Shown one piece after another: positions 28,036-37,886 of a DNA stretch of 64,000 bases. This DNA comes from Halomonas sp. NO4 (GTDB lineage Bacteria > Pseudomonadota > Gammaproteobacteria > Pseudomonadales > Halomonadaceae). Numbering within the stretch: the first letter of the stretch is position 1; each line of letters begins with the position of its first letter. The position numbers and the translations under genes were made by a program. The stretch covers positions 94,371-158,370 of the forward strand of contig NZ_WHMA01000009.1 of NCBI RefSeq assembly GCF_010994375.1, in the 5' to 3' direction. The notes under the pieces were generated by a model, which did no database searches, had not been told where the DNA came from, and was given only the letters and a program-made list of their open reading frames with translations.

Positions 28036-28287
28036 TCACACGTTATTTTCCGGCTGGGCAGCAGGATCCTGGGCCGGCAGGCGCACGTTGCGCGACGGGA
28101 CCACCGTGGAGATGGCGTGCTTGTAGACCATCTGGCTGACGGTGTTGCGCAGCAGGATGACGAACTGATCGAAGGATTCGATCTGTCCCTGCAGCTTGAT
28201 GCCGTTGACCAGGAAAATCGATACCGGAATGCGCTCCTTGCGCAGGATATTCAGGTACGGGTCTTGAAGGGACTGCCCTTTGGACAT
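28036..28287 (-). CDS. hfq: RNA chaperone Hfq
   Basis: 83-residue Sm-like hexameric RNA chaperone that pairs small RNAs with mRNAs. [13 protein letters not shown] gives Q8 of the proximal poly-U site, the Sm1 region [27 protein letters not shown] follows, and the YKHAIS signature is at residues 55-60. The acidic, short C-terminal tail after residue 70 is typical outside enterics. GGGAGAGG precedes the ATG. miaA lies upstream and hflX downstream. Confidence 0.98.
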   Translation of the reverse strand: MSKGQSLQDPYLNILRKERIPVSIFLVNGIKLQGQIESFDQFVILLRNTVSQMVYKHAISTVVPSRNVRLPAQDPAAQPENNV

Positions 28288-28375
28288 GTTGCCTCTCCCT
28301 ATATCGTTTTCTTTAAGGGGTGGAAGTTATGATGTTGGGGTGGGTCACCCGGCCACTCGAAGCGCTCATCTTACG

Positions 28376-29347
28376 CTAACCGACCGATTCGCGCACGAGT
28401 TTCAGGACGGCGGGGAACGCATCGTCGCCCTGGGAATCGATCCATTCCAGCCCCGGCCAGCGACGCAACCACGTCAGCTGCCGCTTGGCGAGCTGGCGCG
28501 TCGCCACCACGCCGCGATGTCGCAGGTCGGCGAGATCGCCCTCGCCCGCCAGGTACTCCCACACCTGGCGATAGCCCACGCTCTTCATCGAGGGCAACGC
28601 CGGATGCAGATCGCCCCGCGCCCTGAGTGCCGCCACCTCCTCGATCAGCCCGGCGGCCAGCATGGCGTCGAAGCGGGCGGCGATACGCGCATGCAGGACG
28701 CGGCGATCCCCGGGGCTGACTCCTATCGACAGCGTACGCCAGGGGAAGGTTTCAGGGCGCTGTTCACGCCACAGCGCGGTGAGGGAGCGCCCGCTGACGT
28801 GATAGACCTCCAGTGCGCGCATCAGCCGCTGGGGATCGTTAGGGTGGATGCGCGCTGCCGAGACCGGGTCGACCTGCGCGAGCGCCTCGTGCAGGGCGGG
28901 CAGCCCCCGGGCTTCGACTTCGCGCTCCAGCTCGGCGCGCACCGTCGGGTCGGACGCCGGTAGGTTGGCCACCCCGGCCAGCAGGCGCTGGGCGTACATC
29001 ATGGTGCCGCCCACCAGCAGCGGAATGCGCCCTGCCGCAGTGATCTCGCGCATCGCCGCCAGGGCATCGGCGCGGAATTCCGCCGCCGAGTAAGGCTCGG
29101 CGGGATCGCGGATATCGATCAGCCGATGTGGCGCGCGGGCCAACTCCGTCGCCGTGGGCTTGGCGCTGCCGATGTCCATGCCGCGATAGACCATGGCCGA
29201 GTCCATGCTGATCAGCTCGCAGTCGAGCTGCTCGTGCAGGGCGATCGCCAGGTCGGTCTTGCCGGCGGCGGTGGGCCCCATCAGCAGGATGGCCAGGGGA
29301 CGGTCGTCGGGCATGGGGCTGCTGTCCATGTAGGGGCTACTGTCCAC
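28376..29347 (-). CDS. miaA: tRNA dimethylallyltransferase
   Basis: 323 residues from the first possible start. It transfers dimethylallyl to N6 of A37 in tRNAs reading UNN codons. The P-loop [11 protein letters not shown], the [18 protein letters not shown] catalytic segment and [13 protein letters not shown] are all present. The 5' end carries three in-frame starts: GTG 29347, ATG 29329 and ATG 29314. They lie within an 18-bp near-duplication encoding MDSSP twice, and none has a clear ribosome binding site. From 29314 the protein begins [19 protein letters not shown]. The first start overlaps the end of mutL by 11 bases, so coupling to mutL is likely. Confidence 0.94.
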   Translation of the reverse strand: MDSSPYMDSSPMPDDRPLAILLMGPTAAGKTDLAIALHEQLDCELISMDSAMVYRGMDIGSAKPTATELARAPHRLIDIRDPAEPYSAAEFRADALAAMREITAAGRIPLLVGGTMMYAQRLLAGVANLPASDPTVRAELEREVEARGLPALHEALAQVDPVSAARIHPNDPQRLMRALEVYHVSGRSLTALWREQRPETFPWRTLSIGVSPGDRRVLHARIAARFDAMLAAGLIEEVAALRARGDLHPALPSMKSVGYRQVWEYLAGEGDLADLRHRGVVATRQLAKRQLTWLRRWPGLEWIDSQGDDAFPAVLKLVRESVG

Positions 29348-31286
29348 GCAAAAAGAGCCGGTCGAGTTCCTTCATGCTCATCTCGGTCCAGGTGGGACGG
29401 CCGTGATTGCACTGCCCGCTGCGCTCGGTGCGCTCCATGTCGCGCAGCAGGGCATTCATCTCGGCCAGGGTCAGCTGGCGATTGGCGCGCACGCTGCCAT
29501 GGCAGGCCATGGTGGCGAGCAGCTCATTGAGATGCGCTTCCAGCCGGTCGGAGCGGCCGTAGCGCTCCAGGTCGCCGAGCATGTCGCGCACCAGCGCCTC
29601 CACGTCGGCGTCGCTGAGCAGAGCCGGCACCTGACGCACCAGCAAGGTTTCGGGGCCGGCCACGTCGAGCTCCACGCCGAAGCGAGCGAAGGCGTCGCGC
29701 TCGGCCTCGGCGGTGGCCACCTCGGCAGCGCTGGCGGCCAGCGACACCGGCACCAGCAGCGGCTGGGCATCGAGGGTGCCCTGATGCACCTGCGCCTTCA
29801 TGCGCTCGTAGACGATACGCTCGTGGGCAGCGTGCATGTCGACCACCACCAGGCCGCGGGCGTTCTGGGCCAGGATGTAGATACCATGCAGCTGGGCCAC
29901 GGCATAGCCCAACGGCGGGGCCTGGGTGGCATCCGCCTCGGCCAGCGGCGGCCGCGCTGCGGGCTGTGGCACACCTTGGCGTTCGGCCAGCGCCATGTCA
30001 GCCGCCTCACCCCCAGCCCCGGGTGATGCCGGCTGGGGCGTGAGCAGCGTCGCCTCGTGCTCGGGATGCAGGGCACGGTAGCCGTCCATGAAGGCGCGGA
30101 CGCGGTTGGGGGTCACCGACTCACCGGGCTCCTCGCGACGCTCGTGCAGTGCCATGGGCTGCTGCTGCCAGCGCCCGGCCGACTCGCGCACACCCCGCTT
30201 GGCCTCGGCCGACGACGCGGGTGCTTCCACGGCGCTGGTCTCGCTATCATCCGCCACTTCCCGCTCCCCCGGGCGCGCCTCGGCGAGCGCCCGGTGCAGG
30301 CTGGAGAAGAGGAAGTCGTGCACCAGCCGGCCGTCCCGAAAGCGCACCTCGTGCTTGGTTGGGTGAACGTTGACGTCCACCACCGTGGGATCGAGCTCCA
30401 GGTAGAGCACGAACACCGGGTGACGGCCGTGGAAGAGCACGTCGCGGTAGGCCTGACGGATGGCGTGGGCCACCAGGCGGTCGCGCACCACGCGGCCGTT
30501 GACGAAGAAATACTGCTGGTCGGCCTGGGCGCGGGAGTGGGTGGGCAGTCCCACCCAGCCCCACAGGCGCAGGTGGCCAGCCGACAGATCGAGGTGCAGG
30601 GCGTTCTCCAGGAAGCCCTTGCCGAGCAGCGCCGCGATGCGCCGCTCGCAGCCCGCCGGATCGCCGGCCGCAGGCAGCTGATGCACCGTCTTCTGGTTAT
30701 GGCGCAGCGTCCAGGCCAGGTCGAAGCGCGACAGCGCCAGGCGCCGGAAGGCCTCCTCGACATGGCCGTATTCGGTCTTCTCGGTGCGCAGGAACTTGCG
30801 TCGCGCCGGGGTATTGAAGAAGAGATCGCGCACCGTTACCGAGGTGCCGCGGGGGTGCGGCGCCGGTGTGACCCGCGGCTCCATCTGGCGCCCTTCGGCG
30901 ACCACCCGCCAGCCGGCGGTGGGGTCGTCGGCGACGTTGGAGGTGAGATCGAGGCGCGACACCGAGCTGATCGACGCCAGCGCCTCGCCGCGAAAGCCGA
31001 GGCTCGCCACACCCTCGAGCTCCTCGAGAGAGGCGATCTTGCTGGTGGCATGGCGCGACAGGGCCAGCGGCAGGTCCGCCTCGTCGATGCCGCCCCCGTC
31101 GTCGCGTACACGGATCAGCCGGGCCCCGCCGGCCTCCAGCTCCACCTCGATGCGCTGGCTGCCGGCGTCGATGGCGTTCTCGAGGAGCTCCTTGACCACC
31201 GAGGCGGGCCGCTCCACCACTTCGCCGGCGGCGATCTGGTTGGCCAAGCGCGGGTCGAGGACACGGATGCGACGACTCTCGGTCAT
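29337..31286 (-). CDS. mutL: DNA mismatch repair protein MutL
   Basis: 649-residue MutL. The N-terminal GHKL ATPase has [11 protein letters not shown] near 33-43, DDGGGI at 62-67 and GFRGEAL near 97-103. The acidic linker spans 340-455. The C-terminal dimerisation domain carries [12 protein letters not shown] (483-494), which fits the D-Q/M-HA-x2-E-x4-E endonuclease signature, plus ACHGSVRAN (594-602) and CNHGRP (626-631). It is therefore probably a nicking MutL as in Pseudomonas, not a MutH-dependent one. The start at 31286 has GAGG upstream. It sits between amiB and miaA. Confidence 0.96.
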   Translation of the reverse strand: MTESRRIRVLDPRLANQIAAGEVVERPASVVKELLENAIDAGSQRIEVELEAGGARLIRVRDDGGGIDEADLPLALSRHATSKIASLEELEGVASLGFRGEALASISSVSRLDLTSNVADDPTAGWRVVAEGRQMEPRVTPAPHPRGTSVTVRDLFFNTPARRKFLRTEKTEYGHVEEAFRRLALSRFDLAWTLRHNQKTVHQLPAAGDPAGCERRIAALLGKGFLENALHLDLSAGHLRLWGWVGLPTHSRAQADQQYFFVNGRVVRDRLVAHAIRQAYRDVLFHGRHPVFVLYLELDPTVVDVNVHPTKHEVRFRDGRLVHDFLFSSLHRALAEARPGEREVADDSETSAVEAPASSAEAKRGVRESAGRWQQQPMALHERREEPGESVTPNRVRAFMDGYRALHPEHEATLLTPQPASPGAGGEAADMALAERQGVPQPAARPPLAEADATQAPPLGYAVAQLHGIYILAQNARGLVVVDMHAAHERIVYERMKAQVHQGTLDAQPLLVPVSLAASAAEVATAEAERDAFARFGVELDVAGPETLLVRQVPALLSDADVEALVRDMLGDLERYGRSDRLEAHLNELLATMACHGSVRANRQLTLAEMNALLRDMERTERSGQCNHGRPTWTEMSMKELDRLFLRGQ

Positions 31287-31299
31287 GCGATGAAGAACC

Positions 31300-32769
31300 T
31301 CATGAACGCGGTATCCGCAGCACCTGACCGACACGGATCACGTCGCCGTTGAGCTCGTTGGCCTGCTTGAGCTGGGCGACGGGCACGCCGTGGCGGGCGG
31401 CGATCTGCGAGAGGGTGTCACCGGGCTGGATGCGGTACTCGTTGCCGGCGGTATTGCGCTGGTTGTCACGCTGCCAGGCGAGCAGGCTGGCCGGTGGCGG
31501 ATTGCGCCGGAAGTGCTCGCGCAAGCCGCCGAAGACGGCCTGAGCGAGCTCGTGCTGATAGCCGCCGTCGCGCAGGCGACGCTCCTCGCCGGGGTTGGAG
31601 ATGAAGCCGGTCTCGATGAGCAGCGAGGGAATGTCCGGCGACTTGAGCACCATGAACCCGGCCTGCTCGACCCGCGACTTGTGCAGGCGGTTGACGCGCC
31701 CCAGCTGGTCGAGCACCTGGCCACCGATCGACAGCGAGTCGTTGAGGGTGGCGGTCATGGTGAGGTCGAGCAACACGCCGCGCAGCACCTCGTCCTTGTC
31801 GCTGAGCGAGAGGTTGCCATCCACCCCGCCGATCAGGTCGGCGCGGTTCTCGCTGGCGGCCAGCCACTGGGCGGTCTCCGAGGTAGCGCCGCGCTGCGAC
31901 AGCGCATAGACCGAACTGCCGTTGGGCCGCGGACTGGTGAAGGCATCGGCGTGGATGGAGACGAAGAAGTCCGCCTTCTGCTCGCGGGCGATGCGGGTGC
32001 GCTGACGCAGCCCGATGTAGTAGTCGCCGTCGCGGATCATCACCGCCCGGAAGCCCTGGGTATCGTCCACCAGGCGCTGCAGGCGGCGGGCGATCTCCAT
32101 CACCACGTCCTTCTCGCGCGTGCCCGAGGGGCCGATCGCCCCGGGGTCCTCGCCACCGTGGCCGGCATCGATGGCAATGATGATATCGCGTTTGGGATGG
32201 GGCTGGGCCTGGGACACCGCCGCCGCCGCGGCCGCGGCGGCCCCGCTGGTCCCGTCGCGGCGCGCCCGCTCGGCAGTGATCTCCTGGTCGCGGATCATCG
32301 CCTCGATGGGATCGATGGGGTTCTCCACGGCGCTCTCGCCGGGATACTCCATGTCCACCACCAGGCGGTGGCCGTACTGATCATTGGGTGGCAGGGTGAA
32401 GTGGCGCGGCTCGATCTCGCGGGAGAGCTCGAGCACCACGCGCAGGCCGGTGCCGTTGCGAATGCCGCTGCGCACCTCGGTGATGGCACTGCCGCTCAGG
32501 TCGAGACGAGCCAGGTCGGTGTTGAGGCCGCTCTCCTCGAGGTCGATCACCAGGCGCCGCGGGTTGTTGAGCATGAAGACCTCGGCCTCGGCGACGGTCG
32601 AGAGATCGAAGACCAGCCGCGCATGGTCGGGGGCGGCCCACAGGCGCACGTTGTCCACCTCGGCGGCACTGGCCGGCAGGGCGACCAGTGCCAGACAAGT
32701 CGTCAGCCACAGGCCGCGCAGCCCCTGCACGACCCGGCGCCAGCCACGGGGACGCCACGCTTCACTCAT
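31300..32769 (-). CDS. amiB: N-acetylmuramoyl-L-alanine amidase with AMIN and LysM domains
   Basis: 489 residues. A signal peptide (cleavage near LPASAAEV, about residue 36) is followed by an AMIN domain (about 37-140) for septal targeting and a linker with an eight-alanine run. The zinc Amidase_3 domain (about 190-420) has [16 protein letters not shown], ExD/VSIHADAF and the LIETGFISN segment. A LysM domain ([19 protein letters not shown]) closes the C-terminus. It splits septal peptidoglycan for daughter-cell separation. The start overlaps the tsaE stop (ATGA). The C-terminal LysM resembles the AmiB type seen beside mutL in Pseudomonas; amiC is an alternative name. Confidence 0.94.
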   Translation of the reverse strand: MSEAWRPRGWRRVVQGLRGLWLTTCLALVALPASAAEVDNVRLWAAPDHARLVFDLSTVAEAEVFMLNNPRRLVIDLEESGLNTDLARLDLSGSAITEVRSGIRNGTGLRVVLELSREIEPRHFTLPPNDQYGHRLVVDMEYPGESAVENPIDPIEAMIRDQEITAERARRDGTSGAAAAAAAAVSQAQPHPKRDIIIAIDAGHGGEDPGAIGPSGTREKDVVMEIARRLQRLVDDTQGFRAVMIRDGDYYIGLRQRTRIAREQKADFFVSIHADAFTSPRPNGSSVYALSQRGATSETAQWLAASENRADLIGGVDGNLSLSDKDEVLRGVLLDLTMTATLNDSLSIGGQVLDQLGRVNRLHKSRVEQAGFMVLKSPDIPSLLIETGFISNPGEERRLRDGGYQHELAQAVFGGLREHFRRNPPPASLLAWQRDNQRNTAGNEYRIQPGDTLSQIAARHGVPVAQLKQANELNGDVIRVGQVLRIPRS

Positions 32770-33269
32770 GTCGCTGCCCGCTCCCCGTGACGAATGGCAC
32801 CGGCCAGCGCGGGCGCCTCGGCGAGTCGCTCCAGCGCCGCCCGGCCGTGGGGGGTGAAGGCCGCCAGCTGAGCCTCGCGCCCCGCCGCGGCGAGGCGCAG
32901 CTGCACCTCGATATCCGGCACCGGCAGCCAGCCCTCGCCGCGGCTCGGCCACTCCACCAGGATCAACGCCTCTTCGGCGAAGAGGTCGCGCCCGCCGATG
33001 AACTCCAGCTCCTCGGGGTCGCCAAGCCGGTAGAGGTCGAGGTGATAGAGGCGCTGGTCGTCGAGCACGTACGGCTCGACCAGCGTATAGGTGGGGCTCT
33101 TCACCGCCCCGCCGTGGCCGTAGGCGCGCAGCACACCGCGCGCCAGGGTGGTCTTGCCGGCGCCCAGTTCGCCAGCCAGGTGCACGCACCCGTGGCCGTT
33201 CAAGGCACGTCCCAGGCATTCGCCAAAGGCGACCTGGCGCTCTTCGTCGTCGAGTTGCACGCGCATCAT
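32766..33269 (-). CDS. tsaE: tRNA threonylcarbamoyladenosine synthesis ATPase TsaE
   Basis: 167-residue P-loop ATPase that works with TsaB and TsaD to make t6A37 on ANN-decoding tRNAs. Walker A is GELGAGKTTLARG near residues 33-45, SPTYTLVEPY follows, and LYHLDLYRLGDPEELEFIG and LVEWPSRGEG are family signatures. Its position just before amiB and after nnrD is conserved in gammaproteobacteria. The 3' end overlaps amiB, indicating coupling. Confidence 0.96.
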   Translation of the reverse strand: MMRVQLDDEERQVAFGECLGRALNGHGCVHLAGELGAGKTTLARGVLRAYGHGGAVKSPTYTLVEPYVLDDQRLYHLDLYRLGDPEELEFIGGRDLFAEEALILVEWPSRGEGWLPVPDIEVQLRLAAAGREAQLAAFTPHGRAALERLAEAPALAGAIRHGERAAT

Positions 33270-33270
33270 G

Positions 33271-34824
33271 CTACCTGCCCTGCACCAAGCCTTGGGAAGT
33301 CACATCTCGGGAAGTCATATCGGGGTTGACCAGCGTCCGCGCATAGAATGCCAGATCGCCGGCCAGCAGGCCACGCTCGCCCGCGGCCCGGGCTGCCGCG
33401 TCGGCGGCGCGGGCGTGGACCACCACGCCAAGCCATACTGCCCGAACGAGCGGCAGCCCCTGGGCAAGCAGCGCCCCGAGCAGACCCGAGAGCACATCCC
33501 CCATGCCACCGGAGGCCATGCCGGGGTTACCGTAGGGACACACCGCCAGGCCGTCGGGCCCGGCAACCAGGCTGCCGGCCCCCTTGAGCACGATCACCCC
33601 GCCGCGGCGGCGCTGCAGCTCGGTGACCGCCGCGGGGCGGTCGGCCTCCACCTCAGCGGGACTCACGCCCAACAGGCGAGCCGCCTCGCCGGGATGCGGG
33701 GTGAGCACCCAGTCGTCTCGCCGCTGGCCGGTAAATTGCGAGGCCAGCAGGTTGAGGCCGTCGGCATCCACCACCAAGGGGCGTTCGGCCGCCAGTGCCG
33801 CCTGCAGCATGCCCTGGCCCCAGGCACCCTGCCCCAGGCCCGGCCCCACCACCAGCACGTCTGCCGCTTCGGGCAGCGCCCCCAGGTCGGTGGCGCCGCG
33901 CATGGCGTGGACCATCACCTCGGGGCGGCGCACCAGGCTTGCGGTGACGTGCTCCGGCGCCGTGGCCAGGCTCACCTTGCCGGCGCCGAGGCGCGCGGCG
34001 GCTTCGCTCGCCATCAAGGCCGCGCCGCCGAAGCCGGGCGCCCCGCCGAGCACCAGCACGTGGCCCATGGCGCCCTTGTGGGCATCGCGGGCGCGGGATG
34101 GCAGCAGGGCGGGAATCAGCGCCTCGTCGAGCAACTTGCCCGCCACCGGCAGGTCCGAGTGGGACGCCGCGTCGACGCCGAGGGCGCAGAAGTGCACCTC
34201 GCCGTTGCGCGCTGGGGCGCGTCCGGTGTGCAGCCCGAGTTTGTCGCCGATGAAGGTCACAGTACGGTCGGCGTGCACCGCGATGCCCAGCTCCGCCCCG
34301 CTGTCGGCGGCCAGCCCCGAGGGGATGTCGACGGCCAGTACCGGTCGGCCGCAGGCATTGATCGCCGCGATGGCCTCGCGCATGGTTCCCCGCACCTCGC
34401 CGCCCAGACCGGTCCCCAGCAGCGCATCCACCACCACCTCGCCGGTGAACTCGATATCCGTCTGCCACGGCACCAGGCCCACCCCGGCGGCGCTGGCCAT
34501 CTCGGCGGCGCGAGCGGCATCGCCGTGGAGTTCCTCGGGCGCCTTGAGCACGATGCGCTGCACCTCGACACCGGCCATCGCGGCGAGGGCGGCCAGCACG
34601 TGGCCATCGCCGCCGTTGTTGCCGCCCCCGCACAGCACCGTGAGGCGACGCACACTGGGCCAGCGCGCATTGAGGCTCTGCCAGGCCGCTGTGGCGGCGC
34701 GTTGCATCAGCGCGAAGCCGTCGATGCCGCCGGCAATGGTACGGCGGTCGAGCTCACGCACCTGCTCGGCGCGGTACAGGGGCCGCAGGGCCGGCAGGCT
34801 CGCATCGCGGTACGCGTCGGTCAT
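33271..34824 (-). CDS. nnrD: Bifunctional NAD(P)H-hydrate epimerase / ADP-dependent dehydratase
   Basis: 517-residue fusion of the NnrE epimerase (residues ~1-215, with LCGGGNNGGDGHVLA and VVDALLGTGLGGEVRG) and the NnrD dehydratase (residues ~225-510, with KGAMGHVLVLGG, VVGPGLGQ, LTPHPGEAARL and GNPGMASGGMGDVLSG). It repairs hydrated NADH and NADPH. The ATG at 34824 has GGGGAGA upstream. tsaE follows after one base, so this is the first gene of the long minus-strand array; a TATAAT lies upstream at 34878-34883. The epimerase half is sometimes called yjeF or nnrE. Confidence 0.95.
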   Translation of the reverse strand: MTDAYRDASLPALRPLYRAEQVRELDRRTIAGGIDGFALMQRAATAAWQSLNARWPSVRRLTVLCGGGNNGGDGHVLAALAAMAGVEVQRIVLKAPEELHGDAARAAEMASAAGVGLVPWQTDIEFTGEVVVDALLGTGLGGEVRGTMREAIAAINACGRPVLAVDIPSGLAADSGAELGIAVHADRTVTFIGDKLGLHTGRAPARNGEVHFCALGVDAASHSDLPVAGKLLDEALIPALLPSRARDAHKGAMGHVLVLGGAPGFGGAALMASEAAARLGAGKVSLATAPEHVTASLVRRPEVMVHAMRGATDLGALPEAADVLVVGPGLGQGAWGQGMLQAALAAERPLVVDADGLNLLASQFTGQRRDDWVLTPHPGEAARLLGVSPAEVEADRPAAVTELQRRRGGVIVLKGAGSLVAGPDGLAVCPYGNPGMASGGMGDVLSGLLGALLAQGLPLVRAVWLGVVVHARAADAAARAAGERGLLAGDLAFYARTLVNPDMTSRDVTSQGLVQGR

Positions 34825-34877
34825 CCGGTGTCTCCCCAGGTCGCAATGCCGTATCATGGTGGCCATCGCCACTCGGC

Positions 34878-34906
34878 ATTATAAAACAGTGGTTCGTTAC
34901 TGCTGT
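34878..34906 (-). promoter_or_regulatory. Candidate promoter of the nnrD-tsaE-amiB-mutL array
   Basis: A perfect TATAAT on the minus strand (34883-34878) lies 54 bases before the nnrD start, in the divergent nnrD/queG gap. The -35 at 17-base spacing (ACAGCA, 34906-34901) is poor, so an activator or a weak promoter is possible. The same A/T-rich patch could also provide a plus-strand TATAAA for queG. Confidence 0.4.
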
Positions 34907-34993
34907 GAAGTGTGTCCGCTTCTTGGCGACTTCGCCAATCCCCGACCCCTCTTGCGCACAATTTTCTCGATCATGAGCACTGCTTTCCCGATC

Positions 34994-36094
34994 ATGAGCC
35001 GCGTGACGCCCGACCACGACACCGACCTGTCCGCCCTGGCCGACACCATCAAGCAGTGGGGGCGCGAGCTCGGCTTCCAGCAGGTGGGCATCACCGACCT
35101 CGACCTGGCCGAAGACGAGCGCCGCCTGGCGCGCTGGCTCGACGCCGGGTATCAGGGCGAGATGGGCTTCATGGCCAAGCACGGCACCAAGCGCACCCGG
35201 CCCGCCGAGCTGGTGCCGGGCACCCTGCGCGTGATCAGCGTGCGCCTGGACTACCTGCCCGCCGAGGTGGAGAGCGCCAAGGTGCTGGGCCAGCCGGAGA
35301 CGGCTTACGTCTCCCGCTACGCCGTGGGCCGCGACTACCACAAGCTGATGCGCAAGCGCCTGGCGACGCTCGCCCAGTGGATCGAGGGCGAGGTCGGCCC
35401 CTTCGGGCATCGCGCCTTCGTCGACTCCGCCCCGGTGATGGAGCGGGCTCTGGGCCGCAAGGCCGGGCTCGGCTGGGTGGGCAAGAACGCCATGCTGCTC
35501 CACCCCAAGGCCGGGTCGCTGTTCTTTCTCGGCGAACTCTATGTCGACCTGCCGCTGCCCGTGGACCGGCCCTTCGAGCGCGACCACTGCGGCAGCTGCA
35601 GCGCCTGCCAGACCGCCTGCCCCACCGGTGCCATCGTCGCCGACCGGGTGGTCGACGCCCGCGCCTGCATCTCGTACCTGACCATCGAGCTGCACGGCGC
35701 CATCCCCGAGCGCTACCGCGAGGCAATGGGCAATCGGGTATTCGGCTGCGACGACTGCCAGCTGGTGTGCCCCTTCACCCGCTTTACCCGGGCCACGGCG
35801 GAAGACGACTTTTCCCCCCGCCACGATCTCGACCGCGCGAGCCTGCTGTCGCTGTTCGCCTGGGGCGAGGAGGAGTTCCTGGAGAAGACCGCCGGCAGCC
35901 CGATACGGCGCATCGGCTACGCACGCTGGCTGAGAAACCTCGCCGTGGGGCTCGGCAACGCCCCCTGGAGCGCGGCCATCGAGGCGGCCCTGCGCGCGCG
36001 CCTCGCCTACCCCTCGGACCTGGTGCGCGAGCACGTGCGCTGGGCGCTCGAGCGCCAGCAGGAGAAGCGCCGCAAGCGGATCGCTACCGCTTGA
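34994..36094 (+). CDS. queG: Epoxyqueuosine reductase
   Basis: 366-residue iron-sulfur/cobalamin enzyme catalysing the last step of queuosine synthesis in tRNA. The N-terminal half binds cobalamin (RYAVGRDYHKLMRKRL; VDSAPVMERALGRKAGLGWVGKN). Ferredoxin-like cysteines are C199, C202, C205, C209 and C252, C255, C259, for two [4Fe-4S] clusters. The C-terminal helices follow. An alternative in-frame ATG at 34973 would add 7 residues; an 11-base sequence CGATCATGAGC is repeated at both, and neither has a ribosome binding site. The gene is divergent from nnrD and convergent with orn. Its cobalamin dependence fits the presence of cobO. Confidence 0.95.
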   Translation: MSRVTPDHDTDLSALADTIKQWGRELGFQQVGITDLDLAEDERRLARWLDAGYQGEMGFMAKHGTKRTRPAELVPGTLRVISVRLDYLPAEVESAKVLGQPETAYVSRYAVGRDYHKLMRKRLATLAQWIEGEVGPFGHRAFVDSAPVMERALGRKAGLGWVGKNAMLLHPKAGSLFFLGELYVDLPLPVDRPFERDHCGSCSACQTACPTGAIVADRVVDARACISYLTIELHGAIPERYREAMGNRVFGCDDCQLVCPFTRFTRATAEDDFSPRHDLDRASLLSLFAWGEEEFLEKTAGSPIRRIGYARWLRNLAVGLGNAPWSAAIEAALRARLAYPSDLVREHVRWALERQQEKRRKRIATA

Positions 36095-36113
36095 GCGGCG
36101 TCACTCTTTCTCG

Positions 36114-36707
36114 TCACTCTTCCTCGTCGCTGTCGTCCTCGGGCATCCGCAAAAACGTGCGGCGATAGTGGGCGAGCTCAGCCACGGATTCGCGGATATC
36201 GTCCAGCGCCAGGTGGACGTTGCGCTTCTCGAAGCCGGCCCGCGCTCCGGGATTCCAGCGCTTGGCCAGCTCCTTGACGGTGGAAACATCCAGGTTGCGG
36301 TAGTGGAAGAAGGCCAGCAGCGCGGGCATCTCTCGCTCCAGGAAACGTCGGTCCTGGTGCACGCTGTTGCCGCACATGGGCGAGGTGCCGGGCTCGACGT
36401 ACTGACGCAGGAAGGCGAGCGTCTGGCGCTCGGCCTCGGCGGTGTCGACGGTGCTGGCCTTGACGCGCGCCACCAGCCCCGAGTCGCCGTGGGTCTTGCG
36501 GTTCCAGTCGTCCATCGCCTCGAGCAGCGTGTCGGGCTGATGGACCGCGATTACCGGTCCCTCGGCGACCAGGCTCAGGTCGTTGTCGGTGATCAGGGTC
36601 GCCACCTCGATGATGCGTTCGCGGCTGGGATCGAGGCCGGTCATCTCCAGGTCGATCCACACCAGGCGCTGCTTGCGCGGATCCGGTTTGTCGTTCGTCT
36701 TGGCCAT
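36114..36707 (-). CDS. orn: Oligoribonuclease
   Basis: 197-residue DEDDh 3'-to-5' exonuclease that finishes RNA decay by cleaving di- to pentaribonucleotides, including pGpG from cyclic di-GMP turnover. [13 protein letters not shown] supplies the first Asp and Glu, [12 protein letters not shown] the second Asp, and [13 protein letters not shown] the His and last Asp. The acidic C-terminus (EDDSDEEE) is longer than in E. coli. It is divergent from rsgA, a conserved arrangement. Confidence 0.97.
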   Translation of the reverse strand: MAKTNDKPDPRKQRLVWIDLEMTGLDPSRERIIEVATLITDNDLSLVAEGPVIAVHQPDTLLEAMDDWNRKTHGDSGLVARVKASTVDTAEAERQTLAFLRQYVEPGTSPMCGNSVHQDRRFLEREMPALLAFFHYRNLDVSTVKELAKRWNPGARAGFEKRNVHLALDDIRESVAELAHYRRTFLRMPEDDSDEEE

Positions 36708-36766
36708 GGCACCTTCCTTGCCGAGCGTCGCGTCGCACGGCTGGCGACAGCGAACGCGATGGATGA

Positions 36767-36786
36767 GTACAATGTCGCCATTGTAC
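36767..36786. promoter_or_regulatory. Symmetric promoter palindrome in the orn/rsgA gap
   Basis: GTACAATG-TCGC-CATTGTAC is a perfect 8-bp inverted repeat. Each half contains TACAAT, a 5/6 match to the -10 consensus, on opposite strands. For rsgA, GCGACA (36744-36749) lies 18 bases before the plus-strand TACAAT and the ATG follows 29 bases later. The minus-strand copy lacks a good -35. It may be a promoter with an overlapping operator; the regulator is unknown. Confidence 0.5.
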
Positions 36787-36802
36787 CGAGCTTCAGGGGC
36801 CC

Positions 36803-37855
36803 ATGAGCAAACGCAAGTTGAGCCGTCAGCAGCGCTGGCGCGTCGAGAAGATCCAGGCTGAACGCGCCGCGCGTGCCGCCAAGCGCGATGCCCGCGAGGA
36901 CGCCGTCCCGGCGGCGGGCGAGCTGAGCGCCGAACAGTCGGGCCGGGTGGTGGCCCACTTCGGCCGACAGCTGGAAGTGCGTCCGGAGAGCGGGGCGGAA
37001 CCGGTTCGCTGCCAGTTGCGCGCCAACCTGGAGGGCCTGGTGACCGGCGACCGCGTGGTATGGCGCGCCGCCCATGACGCCGACGGTCAGGTCAGGGACG
37101 GCGTGGTGGTGGCCCGCGGCGAGCGCGACAGCGTGCTCGAGCGTCCCGACGCGCGCGGCCAACTCAAGCCGGTGGCGGCCAACATCGACCAGATCCTGAT
37201 CGTCTTCGCCGCCGAGCCGGAACCCCACGCCAACCTGATCGACCGCTATCTGGTGGCGGCCGAGGCCACCGGCATCGCCCCGGTGCTGGTGCTCAACAAG
37301 ATCGACCTGCTCCCCCCGGGAGGCGGCGCCCTGGGCGCGCTGCTCGCGCGCTATGCCGCGCTGGACTACCCCGTGGTGACCACCACCATTGCACGGAAAG
37401 ACGGCCTGGAGGCGCTTCAGGCCCAGCTCGCCGGGCGCACCTCGGTGTTCGTCGGCCAGAGCGGGGTGGGCAAGTCGTCGCTGATCGACCGCCTGCTGCC
37501 GGACGAGGCACTGCGCATCGGCGCGCTGTCGAAGGATGCGCGCAAGGGCACCCATACCACCACCACGGCGCGCCTCTACACTTTCCATCACCCCACCGCC
37601 GGCGCCATGCCCGATGGCGGCGAGCTGATCGACTCCCCCGGCATTCGCGAGTTCGGCCTGACTCACCTCGACGAGCGCCAGGTCGCCGAGGGGTTCATCG
37701 AGTTTCGCGAGCACCTGGGGCACTGCCGCTTCCGCGACTGCCGTCACCGCCAGGAGCCCGGCTGCGCCCTGCGCGAAGCCGTGGAGCGCGGCGCGATCCA
37801 CCCCGAGCGTTTCGCCAGCTACCGTCGCATCGTCGATGGGCTGAATGAATCCTAG
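36803..37855 (+). CDS. rsgA: Small ribosomal subunit biogenesis GTPase RsgA
   Basis: 350-residue circularly permuted GTPase that assists late 30S maturation. An N-terminal basic helix and OB domain are followed by a G domain in permuted order: G4 NKIDLL near residue 163, then G1 [12 protein letters not shown], and G3 [12 protein letters not shown]-terminal zinc knuckle reads [15 protein letters not shown]. It starts [18 protein letters not shown], as in Pseudomonas relatives. rhdA and psd follow on the same strand. Confidence 0.97.
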   Translation: MSKRKLSRQQRWRVEKIQAERAARAAKRDAREDAVPAAGELSAEQSGRVVAHFGRQLEVRPESGAEPVRCQLRANLEGLVTGDRVVWRAAHDADGQVRDGVVVARGERDSVLERPDARGQLKPVAANIDQILIVFAAEPEPHANLIDRYLVAAEATGIAPVLVLNKIDLLPPGGGALGALLARYAALDYPVVTTTIARKDGLEALQAQLAGRTSVFVGQSGVGKSSLIDRLLPDEALRIGALSKDARKGTHTTTTARLYTFHHPTAGAMPDGGELIDSPGIREFGLTHLDERQVAEGFIEFREHLGHCRFRDCRHRQEPGCALREAVERGAIHPERFASYRRIVDGLNES

Positions 37856-37886
37856 ACTCAACAGGACCCGAGATCAGGAGATCGCC

